Shown here one piece after another: positions 54,234 through 61,824 of a stretch of DNA of 64,000 nt. Source of the DNA: Guyparkeria halophila (GTDB lineage: Bacteria; Pseudomonadota; Gammaproteobacteria; Halothiobacillales; Halothiobacillaceae); NCBI RefSeq assembly GCF_034479635.1, contig NZ_CP140153.1, forward strand, positions 1,247,501 through 1,311,500, read 5' to 3'. Under the pieces are notes generated by a model. It worked only from the letters and a program-made list of their open reading frames with translations, was not told where the DNA came from and made no database searches. Position numbers and translations under genes: made by a program. Numbering within the stretch: the first letter of the stretch is position 1; every line of letters starts with the position of its first letter.

Positions 54234-55243
54234 ACGGTGTCGATCGCCGCCGTCCCGTCCCGGGGAAGGCGCAAGGTGGCCTCGATCTCGACCAGCAGGT
54301 CCTCACGACAGATGTCGGCCTGCAGGTAGACCTGTTCGACCCGGTCATCCAGCCAGCGGTCGATGCACTCGCGCACCGGTACCAGGTGGGCCGGATGACG
54401 CAGGTAGATCCGCAGGAGGCCGGTCTCGTCCCAGGCGAACCGGCGTGCCGGCGCGTCCCTTCGGGCGTTTGCCTGCTCGAGGACCGTCTCCAGGTTGGCG
54501 ATCGTCTCCTCGGTCTGCTTGACCACGTCGTCGTGGTGTCGGGTCTCGTGGCCAACGATCGAGGCGGTGCCCGAGACGAACAGCCAGTCGTGCCGCGCCC
54601 CGCTCGCCAGCGCCGCCCGCGCGAACAGGGGGCTTTTCGGACCGTAGCGCACAGGGTAGTTCCAGGCGCTGACCTGGCGGGGATTTTCGATCCGTTGGGT
54701 GGGCGTGGCCGCGGCCAGATAGAACAGACGCCCCTTGGTGCCGTCGGGGCTCCCCAGGGCACAGGCGGCCGGGGCCGAGGCCGACGGGGCCTGCCCGGCG
54801 TGATCGAAGGCCGCCGCGCGCCCCTGGTTGAACAGCCGATAGCGTTCCAGCCCGCTGCCGGCGTCGATGGCATTGATCTCGGGGAGGTAGTGCCAGACCC
54901 GCCAGAGGTGCGGAGTGCGCGCTCGGTCCAGCCGCTCGAAAAGCCGCCCGTAGGCGCTCTCCGCGCCGAGGGCCAGTCCCTCGGATTCGTCGATCGGTAG
55001 GTTGCCGAAGACCCAGCCATCCGCGTGGGCAAAGCATTCGCCCCCTTGCTGCTGAAGCGTGACCTCGCTCGGGGCGAGAAACACTTCCACCGGGTCGCTG
55101 TCGGCGTCGTCGAGCCGGGTGAGCGGCAGGGTGCCGATGCAACCGTTGCCTTCGCCGTGGTTGCTGTCGGGCAGGCAAAGCGCGGCCAGCAGCCGGTCGC
55201 GCGCCTCGTCGGGCAACCGAGATGGACGTGCCCGTGCCGTCAT
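54218..55243 (-). CDS. chorismatase (XanB2/FkbO/Hyg5 family)
   Basis: The 341-residue protein resembles the chorismatases that split chorismate into pyruvate plus a hydroxybenzoate or dihydroxycyclohexadiene acid; XanB2 makes the 3- and 4-hydroxybenzoate used for xanthomonadin and ubiquinone. Recognisable parts are LWRVWHYLPEINAID, LERYRLFNQGRAAAF, GTKGRLFYLAAATPTQRIENPRQVSAWNYP and LFVSGTASIVGHET. This gene points to the aryl starter of the pathway. It overlaps the halogenase-like gene by four bases. Confidence 0.85.
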   Translation of the reverse strand: MTARARPSRLPDEARDRLLAALCLPDSNHGEGNGCIGTLPLTRLDDADSDPVEVFLAPSEVTLQQQGGECFAHADGWVFGNLPIDESEGLALGAESAYGRLFERLDRARTPHLWRVWHYLPEINAIDAGSGLERYRLFNQGRAAAFDHAGQAPSASAPAACALGSPDGTKGRLFYLAAATPTQRIENPRQVSAWNYPVRYGPKSPLFARAALASGARHDWLFVSGTASIVGHETRHHDDVVKQTEETIANLETVLEQANARRDAPARRFAWDETGLLRIYLRHPAHLVPVRECIDRWLDDRVEQVYLQADICREDLLVEIEATLRLPRDGTAAIDTVWPAL

Positions 55244-56649
55244 CCGCGTGTGTCGGTTTCGCCGGACAGGGGTTGGACCTTGCGACGGTGGGCGCGCCAG
55301 TCGGCGAGTGACCGGCGCAACCGCGCGATCGAGGTGACGTAGTAGATCGCCTTGAGGATCCGGATCGAACGCCAGATCGGCGTGCCGCGATGGATGTCGG
55401 CGGCCAGCAGCGAGATCAGGGCCTCCTTGACGCGGAAGAAGTTGCGCGGGGCCATGAACAGGTCGCGCATCACCGGCTTGGTGATCCGGTAGATGAACCA
55501 GGAGAACTCCTTGGGGCCGCGACGCACCTGGCGGTCGTAGGCCTTCAGGGCCTGTTTCGCCCGGGCCGGCTCGCGCAGCACGGTGTCGATTGCATCGGCG
55601 CCGAACACGCCGCTCTGCATGGCGAGCATCACGCCGCTGGAGAATACCGGGTCGATGAACATGAAGGCATCGCCCACCAGGATGAAACGATCCCCGTGCG
55701 TGCGGTCGGCCGAGTAGGAGAAGTTGCCCGTGGCCTGCACGTCGCGCACCAACGAGGCATCGGCCAGGCGGCGCTTGAGTTCCGGGACGGTGTCGATGTT
55801 GTCGAACAGGAACTGCTCCAGGGAACGGCCCGCGCGGGTTTTCATGTGATACGGCCAGGTCACCATGCCCACGCTGGTTACCCCGTTCTTCAACGGGATG
55901 AACCAGAACCAGCCGTGGTCGAACCAGAACAGGGTGATGTTGCCCTCGGTCTTGCCCGGGTTGCGCTCGGCGTCGCGGAAATGGCCGAAGACCGCCGCGC
56001 TGTTGTGCTTGCGGGAGCGACGCTTCCAGCCGTGACAGTTGGCGAGGAAGGTGTCGCGGCCGGTGGCATCGGCGACGAAGGCCGTTTGCCAGATGCGCTG
56101 ATCCCCGTGCTCGTCGCGGGTGGTGACCGTGGCGTGGTACTCGCGCCCCCGCTCGTCGGTTCGGGGGGCATCATGAAAATCGATGTCGACGACCTTGGTG
56201 CCCTCGGAGGTGCGCGCGCCGTGGCGCTCGGCGTTGCGGAACAGGATGCGATCGAATTCCGCGCGCTCGACCTCGTAGGCCTTGGGCATCGACTTGTCCC
56301 AGGCATCGCCGAAGTTGTAGGGCTGGACGTGGTCGTGGGCCGGCGAGACGAACTCGGCCCCCCACTTGTCGATCCCGATCTGGGCGATCTCGTCGGCCAC
56401 GCCCAGGGTCTCGAACAGCTCGAGGTTGGCCGGCAGCAGTGACTCGCCGATGTGAAACCGCGGATGGTGTTCCTTTTCGACCATCACCACGTCGTGTCCC
56501 TTGCGCGCCAGCAGCGTCGACAGGGTCGAGCCGCCGGGCCCGCCCCCGACGACGAACACGTCGCAATAGCCGCCCTCTGCGACAGGCGGGGCGTGTTCGG
56601 TGCCCCTAAGGGGAAGATCGGGGGAGGCGGTAGCGTCCTGGGCGTGCAT
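55240..56649 (-). CDS. flavin-dependent halogenase-like oxidoreductase of the cluster
   Basis: From ATG at 56649 the protein has 469 residues. It has the FAD-binding GGGPGG loop (about 35-40), the FHIGESLLP segment (about 65-73) typical of phenol/pyrrole halogenases, a Lys in GIDKWGAEF (Lys95, likely equivalent to the halogenase lysine), and GWFWFIPL (246-253), the WxWxIP pattern of flavin halogenases, plus a GDAFMFIDPVFSSGVMLAM FAD segment. Some related monooxygenases share part of this pattern. In this position it could brominate or chlorinate the aryl head or the polyene, as xanthomonadins are brominated. The upstream ATG at 56733 is possible but not conserved. Confidence 0.75.
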   Translation of the reverse strand: MHAQDATASPDLPLRGTEHAPPVAEGGYCDVFVVGGGPGGSTLSTLLARKGHDVVMVEKEHHPRFHIGESLLPANLELFETLGVADEIAQIGIDKWGAEFVSPAHDHVQPYNFGDAWDKSMPKAYEVERAEFDRILFRNAERHGARTSEGTKVVDIDFHDAPRTDERGREYHATVTTRDEHGDQRIWQTAFVADATGRDTFLANCHGWKRRSRKHNSAAVFGHFRDAERNPGKTEGNITLFWFDHGWFWFIPLKNGVTSVGMVTWPYHMKTRAGRSLEQFLFDNIDTVPELKRRLADASLVRDVQATGNFSYSADRTHGDRFILVGDAFMFIDPVFSSGVMLAMQSGVFGADAIDTVLREPARAKQALKAYDRQVRRGPKEFSWFIYRITKPVMRDLFMAPRNFFRVKEALISLLAADIHRGTPIWRSIRILKAIYYVTSIARLRRSLADWRAHRRKVQPLSGETDTRG

Positions 56650-57031
56650 GCGGTCGGCCTTCGTGGCGATGGTCGGTGATTCGGGGGCATGCCGGCCGGT
56701 CAACTCCTGACGGCCCTGGCAGCGGGTCGACATGATCGGAGTCCGGGCAGTTCGCGTCAACTTTGTTGGTGTGGCGAACCATTCGCGTGCGGGGGATGAT
56801 GTCCACTGATCGGCGCGGCGGTTGGTGTCGCTTGAACGCCGAGGTCTGGCCGTGCGATAGTCGCGCGCTTCGAGGAAACTCGGCACGAACCGGTAGTGCC
56901 GCTGCGAAACCGCCCGAAAGGGGATCGCGGGTGCGAACAAAACCGCAAGCCAGAGGCGTTATCGAATGGTGGAGGGTTTCCTTTAGCAACGGTGGATCAA
57001 CGGATCGCCGCAGAGACAAGGTGGAGTCAGG
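56650..57031. promoter_or_regulatory. divergent control region of the pigment cluster
   Basis: These 382 bases separate the reverse halogenase-chorismatase unit from the forward PAP2-ketosynthase unit. I see no gene. Both promoters should lie here. AT-rich patches at about 56930-56985 are the most likely promoter zone, without a clear -35/-10 pair. Confidence 0.45.
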
Positions 57032-57787
57032 GTGGCATCGGACGACAGAGGAGGTGACCGCGCCGCGGTAAGCCGGGATGCATGGGGGCGGGAGCTGATC
57101 CGGCGGCTCACCTGCTGCTGGCTCCTGAAGGGGCTGGGAACCACCGTGTTGATGACCCTGTTCTTCATCGCCTATTTTCACCTGCTCAACTCGCCCATGG
57201 ACGAGCCCGTGGTCATGCCCGAAACCTGGGTCGACCGTCGGGTGCTGTTCGAGCCGATGTTTTTCTATCTGTATGCCTCGCTGTGGCTGTACGTCTCGCT
57301 GGTCCCGGCCCTGATGCCGGATCGGGCGACATTGGTGCGTTACGGGGTGGCGATTACTGGATTGTGTCTGGCCGGCCTGGCGGTGTTTCTGGTCTTTCCC
57401 ACCAGCATTGAGCGTGATCCGGGCCTGTGGGCGGGCGAGCCGGCCTTCGCCTGGTTGGCCGCCGTCGACAGCAGCGGCAACGCGTTTCCCTCCCTGCATG
57501 TCGCCAGTGCGCTGTTCAGCGCCTTCTGGATGGACCGTCTCATCCGGGCGATCGGCATGCCCGCCGTCTGGCGGGGGCTCTCGGCGCTCTGGGCGCTGGG
57601 TATCGCCTATTCCACCCTGGCCATCGGCCAGCATGTGTTCTGGGACGTGGTGGGCGGTGCGATCTTGGCCGCCGCCTTTGCCTGGCTCTCCGCGAACTGG
57701 TTGTCGGTACGACACCCGGCCGGGGTGCGAGCCACGCACGGCATGAGCCTCTCCCCCATTGACCGATCACCAGAGGTGGATCCATGA
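57032..57787 (+). CDS. PAP2-family membrane phosphatase of the cluster
   Basis: The 251-residue protein has about six membrane segments and the PAP2 motifs NAFPSLHVASALFSAFW and STLAIGQHVFWDVVGG, which carry the phosphate-binding and catalytic His residues. It may dephosphorylate an isoprenoid or phosphatidic-acid-like carrier used in lipid anchoring. GTG at 57032 follows GGAGTCAGG. It overlaps the ketosynthase start by four bases (ATGA). Confidence 0.82.
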   Translation: MASDDRGGDRAAVSRDAWGRELIRRLTCCWLLKGLGTTVLMTLFFIAYFHLLNSPMDEPVVMPETWVDRRVLFEPMFFYLYASLWLYVSLVPALMPDRATLVRYGVAITGLCLAGLAVFLVFPTSIERDPGLWAGEPAFAWLAAVDSSGNAFPSLHVASALFSAFWMDRLIRAIGMPAVWRGLSALWALGIAYSTLAIGQHVFWDVVGGAILAAAFAWLSANWLSVRHPAGVRATHGMSLSPIDRSPEVDP

Positions 57788-59016
57788 GCGCGCCGTCAGC
57801 CAGTCCGTCGTTGTCCCCGAGATTGCCCCGGCTCGGTATCACGGCCCTGACCGCCACCACGCCGGCCGGTCCGGGGCGGGGGGCCTTGCTGGCCGCGCTG
57901 CGTGACCGCCGCGGCGCGCTGGCGCCCTGCGACTTCCTCGACGTCGATCTGCCCACCTGGATCGGCCGCGTAACGGATCTCGAATCCGTCTCCCTCCCGG
58001 ATGATCTTGCCGACTACGACTGCCGCAACAACCGGCTCGCCGAACTGGGTCTGCAGCAGGACGGTTTTGCCGAGGCGGTTGCGGCGGCGGTCCAGCGCCA
58101 CGGCGCCGGGCGGATCGCCGTGGTCCTGGGCACCAGCACCTCGGGGATACTGCATACCGAATTGGCCTTCCGCGAACGCGACCCGGAAACCGGAGCGCTG
58201 CCCAGCCCTCTGCACTACGCGACCACGCACGAGTTGTCCTCCGCCCCCCGCTACGTGCGGCAACGCCTGGATCTCAAGGGGCCGGTCTATGCGGTGTCCA
58301 CCGCCTGTTCGTCCAGCGGCAAGGTGTTTGCCAGTGCGCAACGCCTGATTGCCACCGGAATGTGCGATGCGGTCGTGGTCGGTGGCGTCGACAGTCTCTG
58401 TCTGACCACCTTGTACGGGTTTGCCTCGCTCGAGTTGACCTCAACCGGGCCCTGTCGGCCGGGCGATGCGGCCCGGAACGGCATCTCCATCGGTGAGGCG
58501 GCCGGATTCGCCCTGGTCGAGGCGGACCGCGGCGAGGCGCCTCTCTGCCTGTTTGGTGTGGGCGAGAGCGTCGATGCGCACCACATGTCCTCGCCGCATC
58601 CCGAGGGGCGGGGGGCGCAACTGGCGATGCGCCGGGCCCTGGATGCCGCCTCGCTTGCGCCGGCATCGGTGGATTACGTCAACCTGCATGGCACGGCCAG
58701 CCGGGTCAACGATGCCGCCGAGGACCGCGCACTGGAGGCCGTCTTCGGGCGGGGGCAGGTGTGCTCGTCGACCAAGGGATGGACGGGGCATACGCTGGGC
58801 GCGGCTGGTATCACGGGCCTGGTTACCGGGGCTCTCGCCATCGAACACGGTTTCCTGCCCGGTACGCTCAACACCGAGCAGGTCGACCCCGACTTCACGG
58901 CCGACTACCTGCTGGGCAATCGTGATCGGCGCCCGACCCGGGTGATGACCAACTCGTTCGGGTTCGGCGGGAACAATTGCAGCCTGTTGTTCGGTCGGCC
59001 GGAGGAAAACGCATGA
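57784..59016 (+). CDS. beta-ketoacyl-ACP synthase of the aryl-polyene pathway
   Basis: The 410-residue ketosynthase has the catalytic triad Cys175 (STACSSSGK), His302 (NLHGTASR) and His336 (TGHTLGAAG), and a NSFGFGGNN C-terminal motif. The sequence is clearly different from the window's FabB. It probably elongates the aryl starter with malonyl units. It overlaps the chain-length-factor gene by four bases, so the two likely act as a heterodimer as in other aryl-polyene systems. Confidence 0.87.
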   Translation: MSAPSASPSLSPRLPRLGITALTATTPAGPGRGALLAALRDRRGALAPCDFLDVDLPTWIGRVTDLESVSLPDDLADYDCRNNRLAELGLQQDGFAEAVAAAVQRHGAGRIAVVLGTSTSGILHTELAFRERDPETGALPSPLHYATTHELSSAPRYVRQRLDLKGPVYAVSTACSSSGKVFASAQRLIATGMCDAVVVGGVDSLCLTTLYGFASLELTSTGPCRPGDAARNGISIGEAAGFALVEADRGEAPLCLFGVGESVDAHHMSSPHPEGRGAQLAMRRALDAASLAPASVDYVNLHGTASRVNDAAEDRALEAVFGRGQVCSSTKGWTGHTLGAAGITGLVTGALAIEHGFLPGTLNTEQVDPDFTADYLLGNRDRRPTRVMTNSFGFGGNNCSLLFGRPEENA

Positions 59017-59819
59017 AGCTATCGATCAGGGGGGTCGGTTTCGTCGGCGCCGCGCTGTCAGACTGGCGCGAGGCGGCGGATGCGTTGCGAACCGGGCGCG
59101 AGCCGGGTCACATGTCGGTCGCCGAACTGGGGCGGGCGCTCAAGGCCGATCGACTGCCGCGCACCGAGCGCCGCCGTGCCGGCAAGAGCACGCGACTGGC
59201 GATGACGGCCTGCTGGGAAGCGGTCGAGGCCGCCGGCCTCGATCCGGCCACCTTGCCGATGGTGTTTGCCTCGTCCACCGGCGATACCGAGGTGCTTACC
59301 CACAGTTGTGCCTCGCTCGCCGAGACGGACCGCATGATCTCGCCGATCCGCTTTCACAATAGCGTGCACAACGCGGCCTCGGGTTACTGGTCGATTTCGG
59401 TGGGGGCGCAGGAACCCGCCACCGCGATTGCCGCTCATCACGAGACCGCCGCGGCCGGACTGCTCGAGGCGGGGATGCAGGCCACCCTCGGGGATCGACC
59501 GGTGTTGCTGGTTGTCTATGACCTGCCGTTCCCCGAACCGATGCATCAGGCCGAACCAATTGCCGAGCCGCTCGCGATCGCCCTGGTGATCCAGTCGGCA
59601 CAGGCAGGCGATACCGACCGACTGGCCATTACGCTTAGCGCCGAAACCGACCGTGGCGATGCCGGCATGGCCGGCCCGGCCTGGGAACGGCTGCGCCGGG
59701 AGGTGCCCGCCGGGCGGCTCCTGCCATTGCTGGAGGCCATGGTCCGGAGAGAGCCTGGTCGGTTCCCGCTTGCACTGGACGAGACCAGCTACCTTGACCT
59801 GAGCTATCAACCGAAGTGA
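59013..59819 (+). CDS. ketosynthase-like chain-length factor
   Basis: The 268-residue protein resembles the N-terminal part of beta-ketoacyl synthases (PF13723 type): GVGFVGAALSDWREAADALR and TLPMVFASSTGDTEVLTHSC. At the position of the active-site Cys it has FHNSVHNAASGYW instead, and there is no C-terminal half with the two His residues. Such proteins occur next to the aryl-polyene ketosynthase and act as a non-catalytic partner. Confidence 0.8.
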   Translation: MKLSIRGVGFVGAALSDWREAADALRTGREPGHMSVAELGRALKADRLPRTERRRAGKSTRLAMTACWEAVEAAGLDPATLPMVFASSTGDTEVLTHSCASLAETDRMISPIRFHNSVHNAASGYWSISVGAQEPATAIAAHHETAAAGLLEAGMQATLGDRPVLLVVYDLPFPEPMHQAEPIAEPLAIALVIQSAQAGDTDRLAITLSAETDRGDAGMAGPAWERLRREVPAGRLLPLLEAMVRREPGRFPLALDETSYLDLSYQPK

Positions 59820-59832
59820 TGAATTCAAGTCC

Positions 59833-60576
59833 ATGAATAACAAGGAAACGGTGCAAAGCAAACTGGCGCTGGTCACCGGGGCCAGCGGCGCGATCGGGGC
59901 AGCCATCGCTCGCCGACTGGCCGCCGATGGATTCGACCTGTTGCTGCATGCCAACCGTAACGTCGAGCGTGTAGAGGAGCTGGCCGTGGAGTTGCGGACC
60001 GCGGGAGGCGAGGCCGAGGCGCTGACTTTCGATGTGACCGACCCCGAGGCCGTCGACGCGGTCCTGGCGCCGATCCTCGCCGAACGAGCGATACAGGTGC
60101 TGGTGAATAACGCGGGCATGCACGATGATGGCCCGCTGGCGGGGATGTCCGCGGCGCGCTGGCGTGCGGTGGTGGATGTCTCGCTCAATGGCTTTCACCA
60201 CGTGACCCAACCGGTGTTGCTGCCCATGATCCGCACCCGCTGGGGGCGGGTGATCAATATCGCTTCGGTCAGCGGGTTGATCGGTAACCGCGGCCAGAGC
60301 AATTATTCGGCGGCCAAGGCGGGGCTGATCGGTGCGACCCGGGCACTGTCCCGGGAGGTCGCCTCGCGAGGGGTGCTGGTCAACGCCGTTGCGCCGGGCC
60401 TGATCGAGTCGCCGATGAGCGCGGGTTCCGCCGCGGCGGATGGCATCAAGGATCACATCCCCATGCGCCGGGCCGGTCGACCGGAGGAGGTCGCCGAGGT
60501 GGTCGGTTTCCTGGCCGGCGAGGGTGCGGCCTATGTGACCGGGCAGGTGATCGCCGTCGATGGCGGCATGACGTGA
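59833..60576 (+). CDS. 3-oxoacyl-ACP reductase of the cluster (FabG-like)
   Basis: The 247-residue short-chain dehydrogenase has TGASGAIGAAIA (14-25) for the cofactor, NNAG (92-95), the catalytic Ser145 (NIASVSG) and Tyr158/Lys162 (YSAAKAG), and a C-terminal GQVIAVDGGMT. It reduces the 3-keto group after each condensation. Its place directly after the ketosynthase and chain-length factor makes it part of the polyene pathway rather than primary fatty acid synthesis. Confidence 0.9.
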   Translation: MNNKETVQSKLALVTGASGAIGAAIARRLAADGFDLLLHANRNVERVEELAVELRTAGGEAEALTFDVTDPEAVDAVLAPILAERAIQVLVNNAGMHDDGPLAGMSAARWRAVVDVSLNGFHHVTQPVLLPMIRTRWGRVINIASVSGLIGNRGQSNYSAAKAGLIGATRALSREVASRGVLVNAVAPGLIESPMSAGSAAADGIKDHIPMRRAGRPEEVAEVVGFLAGEGAAYVTGQVIAVDGGMT

Positions 60577-60631
60577 GCCGAGGGCGATCGACCGAGGGCG
60601 ACTGAAATGATCCAGCGGCCATGAAGCAGTC

Positions 60632-61354
60632 ATGAAGCCAATCCATGCCAGGGCCGGCGGCTACCCCGTCATGCTCAGTTTCGACGACGGCCCGCGGCCC
60701 GGGTCGACCGAACGGATTCTCGACGTGCTGGCCGGGCGTGGCCTGCAGCCGGACCGCCCGTTGCGGGCGGCGTTCTTCACGCTTGCGCATAACCCACCGG
60801 GTTGGCTGGCCCGCCGCCTGCTGTTCGCCCCCTACGAGATCTGGACGGAGAAGGGGAGCCTCGTTCGTCACCCGGATCTGGCCCGCCGGATCATCGAGGA
60901 GGGGCACTGGCTGGGCAATCACGGTGCCACGCATTTCTGGCCGCGCTGGCCCTGGTATCGAAACCCGCGGCGGGTGGAGGCGCAACTGCTGGAATGGGAG
61001 CGGGTGGCGGATGCCGTGGTGCCCGCCTGGCGAGGGCGATCGGCACGCCTGGCGCGTGCGCCTTATCTGAGCCGGACTTCCGCCTGGCGCGCCGCCACGG
61101 CACGGACCGGTTTTACCGAGCTTGGGGGCATGACGACGGGGGATGCCGATCCGCGCGCCGCCTGCGACGATGTCCGCCGCACGCTGTTGACTCGGCTGGA
61201 GCGCGAACGTCGCCTCGCCGAGCAAACCAGCCGACCCGTGCTCCTGATCTTCCATGATATCCGTGAGCTGACCGCCGAGTGCCTCGATGGGTGGCTGGAC
61301 GCGATCAGCGCGGCGGGGTATGCCCTGACCGACTTCGACCCCGACCGACTCTGA
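60632..61354 (+). CDS. polysaccharide deacetylase (NodB-type) of the cluster
   Basis: The 240-residue protein has a NodB-homology fold: LSFDDGPRPGSTERIL with the two Asp residues at the N-terminus and EEGHWLGNHGATHFWPRW with the His pair. Such enzymes remove N- or O-acetyl groups from sugars. It has no signal peptide, so it may act on a cytoplasmic glycolipid precursor together with the glycosyltransferase. It is the last gene of the forward unit and converges with the dehydratase. Confidence 0.82.
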   Translation: MKPIHARAGGYPVMLSFDDGPRPGSTERILDVLAGRGLQPDRPLRAAFFTLAHNPPGWLARRLLFAPYEIWTEKGSLVRHPDLARRIIEEGHWLGNHGATHFWPRWPWYRNPRRVEAQLLEWERVADAVVPAWRGRSARLARAPYLSRTSAWRAATARTGFTELGGMTTGDADPRAACDDVRRTLLTRLERERRLAEQTSRPVLLIFHDIRELTAECLDGWLDAISAAGYALTDFDPDRL

Positions 61355-61366
61355 TCCGTCAGTCCG

Positions 61367-61813
61367 TCAGCCGGCGTTCGTCAGCCAGACGGACAGACCC
61401 CCGTCGAGTATCACCGCGCCTTCGTGTTCCAGGATGAATCCGTACCGCGCCATTTCCCCGGCTTGCGCCTCGCAGGTCACGGTAATGCGCAGGGGGCCGG
61501 GCAACCCGTCGAGCCGATCCACGCGCGGGCTCAGGCTATTGGCCCGCGTGATCATGCCTTGCCCGGCCGCCTCGCCGTTGGACTGCAGCGCCAGGTGTAG
61601 GGCCATCGCCTGTCCGGCCATCTCCACACCGGCAAAGACGCCCAGTCGGCCACCGACGCGCAAGGGATTGTCGGGGCGGTGATGGGCCCGGGTCTCGCCG
61701 ACCAGGCGGCTGTCATCGACGCGCAGGATTCGCTCGAGCTGGCAGACGTCACCGTGATGCGGTAGGAGGGCGCAAAGGGCGGGGCCGTCGAGGGCGGTCA
61801 GGTCGATCGGCAT
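61367..61813 (-). CDS. hotdog 3-hydroxyacyl-ACP dehydratase of the cluster
   Basis: This 148-residue hotdog protein starts with a FabZ/ApeP-like LCALLPHHGDVCQLERIL and has LGVFAGVEMAGQAMALHLAL in the central helix. The first part resembles dehydratases of aryl-polyene clusters, which do not regenerate saturated chains because no enoyl reductase is present. The catalytic His is likely His19 or His20 (LLPHHGDV). It follows the MMPL gene by 11 bases. Confidence 0.75.
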   Translation of the reverse strand: MPIDLTALDGPALCALLPHHGDVCQLERILRVDDSRLVGETRAHHRPDNPLRVGGRLGVFAGVEMAGQAMALHLALQSNGEAAGQGMITRANSLSPRVDRLDGLPGPLRITVTCEAQAGEMARYGFILEHEGAVILDGGLSVWLTNAG

Positions 61814-61824
61814 GGATACATACC

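Noticed and set aside
57001-57031. Ribosome-binding and start alternatives upstream of the PAP2 gene as a possible carrier-protein gene
   Set aside because: No DSL-type phosphopantetheine site occurs in any frame of the 56650-57031 region, so no acyl carrier protein gene is there.
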